Assembly (NCBI GenBank): GCA_965212005.1
Contig: OZ243038.1
Coordinates: 1,240,001-1,304,000 of the forward strand
Source: G965212005 sp965212005
Lineage (GTDB): Bacteria > Pseudomonadota > Gammaproteobacteria > Porifericomitales > Porifericomitaceae
Direction of reading: 5' to 3'
Length of the DNA stretch: 64,000 nucleotides
The notes under the pieces were generated by a model that saw only the letters and a program-made list of their open reading frames with translations, had not been told where the DNA came from and ran no database searches. How positions within the stretch are numbered: the first letter of the stretch is position 1; each line of letters begins with the position of its first letter. Below are positions 51,672 through 59,603 of this stretch, piece by piece. The position numbers and the translations under genes are program-made.

Positions 51672-52898
51672 GTGAATGCAACTGGTAAAATATCCAAGGC
51701 GGTGCTGGCCTATTCCGGAGGGTTGGACACCTCGGTGATCCTCAAATGGCTGCAGCAAAGCTATGCCTGCGAGATCATCACCTTTACGGCAGACCTGGGA
51801 CAGGGAGCGGAGTTGGAGCCGGCCCGATCCAAGGCGGAGGCGATGGGAGTCAAGCAGATCTACGTGGAGGATCTGCGGGAAGAGTTTGTCAGCCAGTACG
51901 TGTTTCCGATGCTGCGGGCCAACGCCGTCTATGAAGGAGAATACCTGCTCGGCACTTCGATCGCCCGGCCGCTGATCGCCAAGCGGTTAGTGGAGATTGC
52001 GGAAGAAACCGGAGCGGACGCGATCGCCCACGGAGCCACCGGCAAGGGCAATGACCAGGTCCGTTTTGAGATCGGCGCCTATACGCTGAACCCGCAGATC
52101 CGAATCATCGCTCCCTGGAGGGAATGGGACTTGGATTCGCGCGAGCGACTGCTGACTTACGCCAGGGAGCACGACATTCCGATAGAAGGGACCGAAGGCG
52201 GAGGCTCTCCCTATTCGATAGATGCCAACCTGCTGCACGTCTCTTACGAGGGCGGAATCCTCGAGGAACCATGGAACGCGCCGGAGCCGTCCATGTGGCA
52301 ACGCACGGTGGCGGCGGAGCAGGCACCGGCACAAGCGGAGGAAATCAGCATCGAGTTCTACCGCGGTGACGCAGTGGCGATCAACGGGCAAACCATGCGT
52401 CCCTCCGAACTACTGGCACGGCTGAATGACCTGGCGGGACGCCACGGAGTGGGCCGCGCTGACCTGGTGGAAAATCGCTACGTGGGCCTGAAATCACGCG
52501 GCTGTTACGAAACTCCGGGCGGAACCGTGCTGCTCAAGGCCCATCGAGGCGTGGAGTCCATTACCCTGGATCGAGAGCTGGCCCACCTTAAGGATGAGTT
52601 GATGCCGCGCTACGCAGAGTTGATTTACAACGGGTATTGGTGGAGCCCGGAACGCCTGGCCCTGCAAGCCCTGATCGACGAATCCCAGCATACGGTAAAC
52701 GGCGTGGCCCGCCTGCAACTCTACAAGGGCAACGTGATCCTGAACGGACGCCATTCCGAGACCGACAGCCTGTTCGACCCGGCACTATCCACCTTCGAGG
52801 CGGGCACGGGCTATGACCAACAAGACGCACAGGGCTTCATCCGCCTGAACTCGCTGCGTCTGCGCGCCAACCGTACCCTGCGCAAACGCTTTTCCTGA
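51672..52898 (+). CDS. argG: Argininosuccinate synthase
   Basis: A 408-residue ArgG: ATP-binding KAVLAYSGGLDTSVILKWLQ, AHGATGKGNDQVRFE and SRGCYETPGGTVL. It joins citrulline and aspartate with ATP in arginine synthesis. GTG 51672 is chosen because GGAG lies 9 nt upstream and the family N-terminus begins there; the frame is open further upstream through the last repeat unit but has no homology. A -10-like TACAAT is at about 51638. It is probably transcribed from its own promoter after the repeat array. Confidence 0.98.
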   Translation: MNATGKISKAVLAYSGGLDTSVILKWLQQSYACEIITFTADLGQGAELEPARSKAEAMGVKQIYVEDLREEFVSQYVFPMLRANAVYEGEYLLGTSIARPLIAKRLVEIAEETGADAIAHGATGKGNDQVRFEIGAYTLNPQIRIIAPWREWDLDSRERLLTYAREHDIPIEGTEGGGSPYSIDANLLHVSYEGGILEEPWNAPEPSMWQRTVAAEQAPAQAEEISIEFYRGDAVAINGQTMRPSELLARLNDLAGRHGVGRADLVENRYVGLKSRGCYETPGGTVLLKAHRGVESITLDRELAHLKDELMPRYAELIYNGYWWSPERLALQALIDESQHTVNGVARLQLYKGNVILNGRHSETDSLFDPALSTFEAGTGYDQQDAQGFIRLNSLRLRANRTLRKRFS

Positions 52899-53240
52899 AA
52901 CGCTGCGCCACTGCCCCGAACACGGGCGGTGCCCGCTCCCTCCATTGCCGTTGCGGGCAGGCGTATTTTGTCACCCGCTGCCCGTTCGCCGACATTCAGC
53001 ACGGCGACCGGCGACCGGCGAACCACTAGCCGTGCAAACCCAACACGTTGTTCACAGTTATGGGGCATGCGGCTAATCGGAGGCAAAACAATTGAGGCCG
53101 GCATGGGGGCCGATGCCCATTGTACTGGTGGAGCCAAACCTTCTACTCTCCGTAGCATCTTTTGCTTTTCAGGTTGGGAGCAGCCCCAGCCTCAATGAGA
53201 GGGGAGGCGTCCGTGTTTGGGTGGTAGCACCTGCGCTATG
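52899..53240. other. Start of the ankyrin cassette array, no gene
   Basis: This stretch contains the conserved cassette boundary (GGCGTATTTTGTC(A/G)CCCGCTGC) at about 52962, followed by sequence shared with 55600-55760, 58850-59000 and 61810-61960. No intact gene is present. Confidence 0.6.
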
Positions 53241-54062
53241 TCAGGTCGGTCCGGGTGGGCTACTGGAGGGCTTTTCGGGTGCTGCCGGCTTCTGTGCCTT
53301 TCTATACGCCTTCCACACGATCAGCCCGATTAGCCCCAAGGACGCTACTATGCCCAACGCCATTAGCGTTAGTGGGATCCCAACAACCGCCGCAAAGAGT
53401 AAGAGTTCTGCACCGTCCTTGTCTGTTATGTTGAGGTCGGCTCCGGCCTTAATAAGGGCATGGGCAGCCTCGGTTTTGCCGTTCAGCAACGCCGAGTGCA
53501 GGGGTGTGTTGCCGTCACCGTCTTTTATGTTGAGGTCAGCTCCGGCCTTAATAAGGGCACGGGCAATCTCGGTTTGGCCTGTCCACGCCGCCACGTGCAA
53601 GGGTGTGTCGCCCTTCTTGTTTTTCGTGTTGAGGTCGGCTCCGGCCTTAATAAGGGCACGGACAGTCTCGGTATGGCCGTACAACGCCGCAAAGTGCAAG
53701 GGTGTGTCGCCGTCCGTTTTTTGCGTGTTGAGGTCGGCTCCAGCCTTAATAAGGGCTTGGACACTCTCGGTTTGGTCTTCCCACACCGCCAAGTGCAAGG
53801 GTGTTCTGCCGAACTGGTCTTTCGTGTTGAGGTCGGCTCCGACCTTAATAAGGGCTTGGACACTCTCGGTTTGGTCTTCCCACACCGCCAAGTGCAAGGG
53901 TGTTCTGCCGAGCTGGTCTTTCGTGTTGGGGTCGGCTCCCTTGGCAAGCAATTCCCGCACGATCTCCATATGACCGTGCTCGGCGGCATCATGGAGTGGA
54001 CCGGCATTCGCATTATCTGTCGGTAGCACCAGAATTAAGTAAAGTAGAGCCAGCTTTTTCAT
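53241..54062 (-). CDS. Secreted ankyrin-repeat protein with C-terminal membrane anchor (6 repeats)
   Basis: A 273-residue protein: signal peptide MKKLALLYLILVLPTDNANA, then six ankyrin repeats (for example GRTPLHLAVWEDQTESVQAL), then a membrane segment (VVGIPLTLMALGIVASLGLI) and a charged tail KAYRKAQKPAAPEKPSSSPP ending GPT. The ankyrin domain should lie in the periplasm, anchored by its C-terminus. Repeats 2 and 3 are near-identical at DNA level. It is the only family member here whose ankyrin domain runs into the membrane tail without a stop codon. Ankyrin repeats mediate protein binding; the partner is unknown. Confidence 0.9.
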   Translation of the reverse strand: MKKLALLYLILVLPTDNANAGPLHDAAEHGHMEIVRELLAKGADPNTKDQLGRTPLHLAVWEDQTESVQALIKVGADLNTKDQFGRTPLHLAVWEDQTESVQALIKAGADLNTQKTDGDTPLHFAALYGHTETVRALIKAGADLNTKNKKGDTPLHVAAWTGQTEIARALIKAGADLNIKDGDGNTPLHSALLNGKTEAAHALIKAGADLNITDKDGAELLLFAAVVGIPLTLMALGIVASLGLIGLIVWKAYRKAQKPAAPEKPSSSPPGPT

Positions 54063-54524
54063 ACAATTCCCTAATTTTATTCCTTAAAAATCCTGATTAT
54101 TGTGGTTGCAATTATCATATAAGGTGAAGTTCCGTGCAGCTTTTTCTCGGGCGGAATTATAGAGACCCCAAATGGCCGTGGACCGCTAACTGCGTGCGCT
54201 GTGCTTATGTGCTGTTGCTTTCCGCTTCGCCACCAGGGAGGCTTACCCGCTTCCGTGCCTCGGCTTCTGTCATGCCTTGTTCCATAGCGCGCTTGACCAT
54301 TCTTTGTTGCATGGCTCGGTCAATGGTAGGGGGGGCGCCCGTGTTTGGGCGGCAGCACCTGCGTTGTGTCAGGTCGGTTCGGGTGGGCTACTGGAGGGCT
54401 TTTCGGGTGCTGCCGACTTCTGTACCTTGCTATACGCCTTCCACGCGATCAGCCCTAAGGAGGCTGCTATGCCCAACGCTATTAGCGTTAGTGCTATCCC
54501 AACAACGCTGGATAGAAAAGGCCT
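54063..54524. other. Spacer of the ankyrin array: membrane tail and small-ORF remnants
   Basis: On the minus strand, 54369-54524 is the in-frame tail that follows the TAG of the next gene. It is followed by a short frame MQQRMVKRAMEQGMTEAEAR (about 54190-54321), and then by a KKL-like signal-peptide remnant near 54140. These elements recur in every spacer of the array. Confidence 0.65.
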
Positions 54525-55460
54525 CTATTCAAGCATGGCCATTATATCCGCAGGCAGAGTTGTCCCTCCACCTTTTGCTGTTGCCACGTCAAGGGGCCGC
54601 TCACCCTTATTGTTTTTAGCGTATATGTCGGCACCTTGTTCCGTCAGTAGCCGGATCATGGGAGCTTCGAGCTCTCTTGCTGCGTTGTGCAGGGGGGTGT
54701 CGCCGTCACCGTCTTTTATGTTGAGGTCGGCTCCGGCCTTAATAAGGGCACGGGCAGTCTCGGTTTGGCCTTCCCCCGCCGCCAAGTTCAAGGGTGTGCT
54801 GCTGTGCTCGGTTTTCGTGTTGAGGTCGGCTCCGGCCTTAATAAGGGCATGGGCAATCTCGGTTTGGCCTTTCCACGCCGCAAAGTGCAAAGGTGTGTCG
54901 CCGTCCTTGTCTTTCGTGTTGGGGTCGGCTCCGGCCTTAATAAGGGCATGGGCAGTCTCGGTTTGGCCGTTCCCCGCCGCAACGTGCAAGGGTGTTGCGC
55001 CGTACTCGGTTTTCGTGTTGAGGTCGGCTCCGGCCTTAATAAGGGCACGGGCAAGCTCGGTTTGGCGGAAATCCGCCGCCAAGTGCAAGGGTGTAGCGCC
55101 GTACTCGTCGTCTTGCGTGTTGAGGTCGGCTCCGGCCTTAATAAGGGCACGGGCAGTCTCGGTTTCGCCTGTCATCGCCGCCCAGTGCAAGGGTGTTATG
55201 CCGTCCTTGGCTTGCGTGTTGGGGTCGGCTCCGGCCTTAATAAGGGCACGGGCAATCTCGGTTTGGCCTTTCCATGCCGCATAGTGCAAGGGTGTAGCGC
55301 CAAACTCATTATCTCTCTCGTTAGGGTCGGCTCCCTTGGCAAGCAATGCCCGCACGACCTCTACCTGACCGTGCTCGGCGGCCTCATGGAGAGGACCAGC
55401 ATTCGCATTATCTGTCGGCAGCACCAGCAGAATTAAGTAAAGTAGAGTCAGCTTTTTCAT
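54525..55460 (-). CDS. Secreted ankyrin-repeat protein (8 repeats), TAG before membrane tail
   Basis: A 311-residue protein from ATG 55460 (preceded by AGAGGGGGAATTTT). The signal peptide is MKKLTLLYLILLVLPTDNAN-A, followed by eight 33-residue ankyrin repeats and a cap (GERPLDVATAKGGGTTLPAD-IMAMLE). It ends at TAG 54527-54525. Directly after the TAG the same frame continues RPFLSSVVGIALTLIALGIA and KAYSKVQKSAAPEKPSSSPP to a TGA at 54371-54369, matching the membrane tail of the 273-residue paralogue. Without readthrough the product is a free periplasmic or exported protein. An upstream in-frame ATG at 55520 is inside the promoter region and is not used here. Confidence 0.88.
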   Translation of the reverse strand: MKKLTLLYLILLVLPTDNANAGPLHEAAEHGQVEVVRALLAKGADPNERDNEFGATPLHYAAWKGQTEIARALIKAGADPNTQAKDGITPLHWAAMTGETETARALIKAGADLNTQDDEYGATPLHLAADFRQTELARALIKAGADLNTKTEYGATPLHVAAGNGQTETAHALIKAGADPNTKDKDGDTPLHFAAWKGQTEIAHALIKAGADLNTKTEHSSTPLNLAAGEGQTETARALIKAGADLNIKDGDGDTPLHNAARELEAPMIRLLTEQGADIYAKNNKGERPLDVATAKGGGTTLPADIMAMLE

Positions 55461-55497
55461 AAAATTCCCCCTCTTCAACGCGGATATTTTCTTTTGG

Positions 55498-55524
55498 ATG
55501 ATAGCAATAGCTCTTGCCATACAA
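55498..55524 (-). promoter_or_regulatory. Candidate promoter of the 8-repeat ankyrin gene
   Basis: TTGTAT (55524-55519), 15-bp spacer, TATCAT (55503-55498), about 40 bp before ATG 55460. The same arrangement is found upstream of the two longer genes. Confidence 0.5.
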
Positions 55525-55707
55525 GAAGTTGCGGGCGTATTTTGTCGCCCGCTGCCCGTTCGCCAGCATTCAGCACGGCGACCGGCGGACCACTAGCTGT
55601 GTAAACCCAACACGTTGTTCACATTATGGGGCATGCGGCCAATCGGAGGCAAAATAGTTGAGGCCGGCATGGGGCCGATGCCAATGGTACTGGTGGAGCC
55701 AACCCTT

Positions 55708-55998
55708 CTACTCTCCGTAGCATCTTTTGCTTTTCAGGTTGGGAGCAGCCCCAGCCTCAATGGGGGCAAGGGCCGTCTCAGTACCACTTGCGATGGTACG
55801 CCTGCATCGGGAGTTCATCATCCAATCGCCCAGGGGCGTATAGCCCCGCCTATCTCTCTCGTCAGGGTGGGCTCCCTTGGCAAGCAATGCCCGTGCGATC
55901 TCCACATGACCGAGCCCGGTGGACTCATGGAGAGGGCCAGCATTCGCATTATCTGTCGGCAGTACCGGATTTAAGTAAAGTAGAGACAGCTTTTTCTC
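55708..55998 (-). pseudogene. Truncated ankyrin gene start (copy 1)
   Basis: The minus strand reads KKLSLLYLNPVLPTDNANAG, then one ankyrin repeat (HVEIARALLAKGAHPDERD), then degenerate sequence (YTPLGDWMMNSRCRR) to a stop at 55708. The start codon is GAG in place of ATG. Copies at 58940-59228 and 61909-62199 are alike, so this dead piece was copied with the array. Confidence 0.8.
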
Positions 55999-56358
55999 GG
56001 GCGGAATATAGAGACCCCAAATGGTCGTGGACCGCTAACTGCGTGCGGTTGCTTTGCGCTTCGCCACCAGGGAGGCTTACCCGCTTCCGTGCCTCGGCTT
56101 CTGTCATGCCTTGTTCCATAGCGCGCTTGACCATTCTTTGTTGCATGGCTCGGTCAATGGTAGGGGGGGCGGCCGTGTTTGGGTGGTAGCACCTGCATTG
56201 TGTCAGGTCGGTCCGGGTGAGCTACTGGAGGGCTTTTCGGGGGATGCCGACTGCTGTGCCTTTCTATATGCCTTCCACGCGATTAGCCTCAAGGAGGCTA
56301 CTATGCTCAACGCTATTAGCGTTAGTGGGATCCCCACAACGCTGGAGAGAAAAGGACT

Positions 56359-58689
56359 CTATTCCAGCATGGCCATTATATCCGCAGGCATCCGACCGTT
56401 TGCTTGGGCGAACACGGCGATGCGCGTTGCCACGTCTAGGGGCCGCTCAAGCTTATTGTTTTTAGCGTATATGTCGGCACCTTGTTCCGTCAGTAGCCGG
56501 ATCATGGGAGCTTTGAGCTCGCTTGCTGCCAGGTGCAGGGGTGTGTTGCCGTCACCGTCTTTTATGTTGAGGTCGGCACCCGCCTGAATAAGGGCACGGG
56601 CAATCTCGGTTTGGCGTTTATTCGCCGCCGAGTGCAAGGGTGTTACGCCGTCCTTGTCTTTCGTGTTGAGGTCGGTACCGGCCTTAATAAGGGCACGGGC
56701 AATCTCGGCTTGGCCATCAAACGCCGCCGAGTGCAAGGGTGTTTTGCCGTCCTTGTCTTTCGTGTTGGGGTCAGCTCCGGCCTTAATAAGGGCTTGGGCA
56801 GTATCGGTTTTGCCATAATACGCCGCCCAGTGCAAGGGTGCTGTGCCGTCCTTAGCTTTCGTGTTGGGGTCGGCACCGGCCTTAATAAGGGCATGGACGA
56901 TCTCAAGATATCCCTTATGTGCCCCCCAGTACAGAGATGTTTTTCCGTTCTTGTCTTTCGTGTTGAGGTCGGCTCCGGCCTGAATAAGGGCACGGGCAAG
57001 CTCGGTTTGGCCAATCTTCAGCGCTAAGTGCAAGGGTGTTTCACCGTCCTTGTCTTTCGTGTTGAGGTCGGCTCCGGCCTTAATAAGGGCATCGGCAGTA
57101 TCGGTTTGGCCATGATACGCCGCCCAGTGCAAGGGTGTTGTGCCGTCCTTAGCTTTCGTGTTGGGGTCGGCACCGGTTTTAATAAGGGCATGGACGATCT
57201 CAAGATATCCCTTATGTGCTCCCCAGTACAGAGGTGTTTTTCCGTTCTTGTCTTTCGTGTTGAGGTCGGCTCCGGCCTTAATAAGGGCACGGGCAAGCTC
57301 GGTTTGACCAACCTTCAGCGCCAAGTGCAAGGGTGTTTCGCCGTCCTTGTCTTTCGTGTTGAGGTCGACACCGGCCTTAATAAGGGCACGGACAGTATCG
57401 GCTTGGCCTTCCAGCACCGCCCAGTGCAAGGGTGTAAGGTCATCCTTGTCTTTCATGTTGAGGTCGGCTCCGGCCTTAATAAGAGCACGGGCAAGCTCGG
57501 TTCGGTATCCCCTCACCGCCCAGTGCAAGGGTGTTGCGCCGTCCTTGTCTTTCGTGTTGGGGTCGGCTCCGGCCTGAATAAGAGCGCGGGCAGTCTCGGG
57601 TTGGTCTCCCGCCACCGCCCAGTGCAGAGGTGTATTGCCTTTCTTGCTTTTCGTGTTGGGGTCGGCTCCGGCCTTAATAAGGGCTTGGGCAGTATCGGTT
57701 TGGCCTTGACTCGCCACCCAGTGCAAGGGTGTTGTGCCGTCCTTGGCTTGCGTGTTGGGGTCGGCTCCGGCCTTAATAAGGGCTTGGGCAGTATCGGTTT
57801 GGCCTTGCATCGCCGCATAGTGCAAGGGTGTGTCGCCGGTCTTAACTTTCGTGTTGAGATCGGCTCCGACCTTAATAAGGGCACGGACAGTCTCGGTTTG
57901 GCCGAACCACGCCGCACTGTGCAAGGGTGTTGTGCCGTTCTTGGCTTGCGTATGGGGGTCGGCTCCGGCCTTAATAAGGGCACGGGCAGTCTCGGTTTGG
58001 CCGTACAACGCCGCAAAGTGCAAGGGTGTTCTGCCGTTCTTGGCTTGCGTGTTGGGGTCGGCTCCGACCTTAATAAGAGCACGGACAGTCTCGGTTTGGC
58101 CTTTCCACGCCGCCAAGTGCAAGGGTGTTTGGCCGTTCTTGGCTTTCGCGTTGAGGTCGGCTCCGGCCTTAATAAGGGCACGGGCAGTCTCGGTTTGGCC
58201 GTTCCTCGCCGCCCAGTGCAAGGGTGTTTGGCCGTTCTTGGCTTGCGTGTTGGGGTCGGCTCCGACCTTAATAAGAGCACGGACAGTCTCGGTTTGGCCT
58301 GCCACCGCCGCACTGTGCAAGGGTGTAAAGCCGTCCTCGTCGTTTTTCGTGTTGAGGTCGGCTCCGGCCTTAATAAGGGCACGGGCAGTCTCGGTTTGGC
58401 CTGCCCACGCCGCACCGTGCAAGGGTGTAATGCCGTCCTTGGCTTTCGTGTTGAGGTCGGCTCCGGCCTTAATAAGGGCACGGACAGTCTCGGTTTGGCC
58501 TGCCTGCGCCGCAAAGTGCAAGGGTGTAGCGCCAAACTCATTATCTCTCTCGTTGGGGTCGGCTCCCTTGGCAAGCAATTCCCGCACGACCTCTACCTGA
58601 CCGTGCTCGGCGGCCTCATGGAGTGGACCAGCATTCGCATTATCTGTCGGCAGCACCAGAATTAAGTAAAGTAGAGTCAGCTTTTTCAT
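56359..58689 (-). CDS. Secreted ankyrin-repeat protein (22 repeats), TAG before membrane tail
   Basis: A 776-residue protein from ATG 58689 (AGAGGGGTAATTTT before it). Signal peptide, 22 ankyrin repeats of 33 residues (consensus TPLHLAA-x-GQTETARALIKAGADLNTK) and a cap ending MPADIMAMLE. Repeats 14-16 (LALKVG, YWGAHKG, WAAYHG types) are duplicated as 17-19. After TAG 56361-56359 the same frame continues SPFLSSVVGIPLTLIALSIV to a TGA at 56205-56203, the conserved membrane tail. The near-perfect 99-bp periodicity makes all six frames unusually open, so the long plus-strand frames over this gene are artefacts. Function probably protein binding outside the cytoplasm. Confidence 0.9.
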   Translation of the reverse strand: MKKLTLLYLILVLPTDNANAGPLHEAAEHGQVEVVRELLAKGADPNERDNEFGATPLHFAAQAGQTETVRALIKAGADLNTKAKDGITPLHGAAWAGQTETARALIKAGADLNTKNDEDGFTPLHSAAVAGQTETVRALIKVGADPNTQAKNGQTPLHWAARNGQTETARALIKAGADLNAKAKNGQTPLHLAAWKGQTETVRALIKVGADPNTQAKNGRTPLHFAALYGQTETARALIKAGADPHTQAKNGTTPLHSAAWFGQTETVRALIKVGADLNTKVKTGDTPLHYAAMQGQTDTAQALIKAGADPNTQAKDGTTPLHWVASQGQTDTAQALIKAGADPNTKSKKGNTPLHWAVAGDQPETARALIQAGADPNTKDKDGATPLHWAVRGYRTELARALIKAGADLNMKDKDDLTPLHWAVLEGQADTVRALIKAGVDLNTKDKDGETPLHLALKVGQTELARALIKAGADLNTKDKNGKTPLYWGAHKGYLEIVHALIKTGADPNTKAKDGTTPLHWAAYHGQTDTADALIKAGADLNTKDKDGETPLHLALKIGQTELARALIQAGADLNTKDKNGKTSLYWGAHKGYLEIVHALIKAGADPNTKAKDGTAPLHWAAYYGKTDTAQALIKAGADPNTKDKDGKTPLHSAAFDGQAEIARALIKAGTDLNTKDKDGVTPLHSAANKRQTEIARALIQAGADLNIKDGDGNTPLHLAASELKAPMIRLLTEQGADIYAKNNKLERPLDVATRIAVFAQANGRMPADIMAMLE

Positions 58690-58728
58690 AAAATTACCCC
58701 TCTTCCAGTCGCGGATATTTTCTTTTGA

Positions 58729-58756
58729 ATTATAGTAATAGTCTCTTGCCATACAA
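58729..58756 (-). promoter_or_regulatory. Promoter of the 22-repeat ankyrin gene
   Basis: TTGTAT (58756-58751), 16-bp spacer, TATAAT (58734-58729), 40 bp before the ATG. The consensus -10 inside the upstream frame supports starting the protein at MKKLTL and not at the earlier ATG 58752. Confidence 0.7.
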
Positions 58757-58939
58757 GGAGTTTCGGGCGTATTTTGTCGCCCGCTGCCTGTTCGCCAGCA
58801 TTCAGCACGGCGACCGGCGGACCACTAGCTGTGTAGACCCGACACGTTGTTCACATTATGGGGCATGCGGCCAATCGGAGGCAAAATAATTGAGGCCGGC
58901 ATGGGGCCGATGCCAATGGTACCGATGGAGCCAACCCTT

Positions 58940-59228
58940 CTACTCTCCGTAGCGTCTTTTGCTTTTCAGGTTGGGAGCAGCCCCAGCCTCAATAGGGGCA
59001 AGGGCCGTCTCAGTCCCACTTGCGATGGTACGCCTGCATCGGGAGTTCATCATCCAATCGTCCAGGGGCGTATAGCCCCGCCGGTCTCTCGTTAGGGTTG
59101 GCTCCCCTGGCAAGCAATGCCCGTGCGACCTCCATATGACCGAGCCCGGCGGCCTCATGGAGAGGGCCAGCATTCGCATTATCTGTCGGCAGCACCGGAT
59201 TTAAGTAAAGTAGAGACAGCTTTTTCTC
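58940..59228 (-). pseudogene. Truncated ankyrin gene start (copy 2)
   Basis: Same structure as copy 1: signal-peptide remnant with PTDNANAGPLHEAAGLGHME, one ankyrin repeat, a one-base shift relative to copy 1 near 59090 (LARGANPNER), then the shared tail to a stop at 58940. It has no valid start codon. Confidence 0.78.
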
Positions 59229-59264
59229 GGGCGGAATATAGAGACCCCAAATGGTCGTGGACCG

Positions 59265-59390
59265 CTAACTGCGTGCGCTGTGCTTATGTGCGGTTGCTTT
59301 GCGCTTCGCCACCAAGGAGGCTACCCGCTTCCGTGCCTCGGCTTCTGTCATGCCTTGTTCCATAGTGCGCTTAACCATTCTTTGTTGCAT
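59265..59390 (-). CDS. Small basic 41-residue frame in the ankyrin spacer
   Basis: The minus-strand frame reads MQQRMVKRTMEQGMTEAEAR, then KRVASLVAKRKATAHKHSARS. It is the most open of four related copies (others near 54190, 56000 and 62230 differ or are frameshifted). It has no clear ribosome-binding site. It may be a decayed remnant of a larger gene copied with the array. Confidence 0.3.
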   Translation of the reverse strand: MQQRMVKRTMEQGMTEAEARKRVASLVAKRKATAHKHSARS

Positions 59391-59603
59391 GGATCGATCA
59401 ATGGGAGGGAGGCGCGTCCGTGTTTGGGTGGTAGCGCCTGCGTTGTGTCAGGTCGGTCCGGGTGAGCTACTAGAGAGCTTTTCGGGGGATGCCGACTGCT
59501 GTGCCTTTCTATATGCCTTCCACGCGATTAGCCTCAAGGAGGCTACTATGCCCAACGCTATTCGCGTTAGTGGGATCCCAACAACGCTGGATAGAAAAGG
59601 CCT

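Noticed and set aside
50569..51675. 368-codon plus-strand frame across the 231-bp repeats
   Set aside because: The 231-bp unit is a multiple of three, so an out-of-frame reading of the hydrolase stays open. Codons follow the hydrolase frame in unit 1.
57028..58665. Long plus-strand frame (545 codons) opposite the ankyrin gene, and similar ones at 60381-61634
   Set aside because: A 99-bp periodic repeat without stops keeps several frames open; there are no ribosome-binding sites and the minus-strand frame has the ankyrin consensus, signal peptide and promoter.
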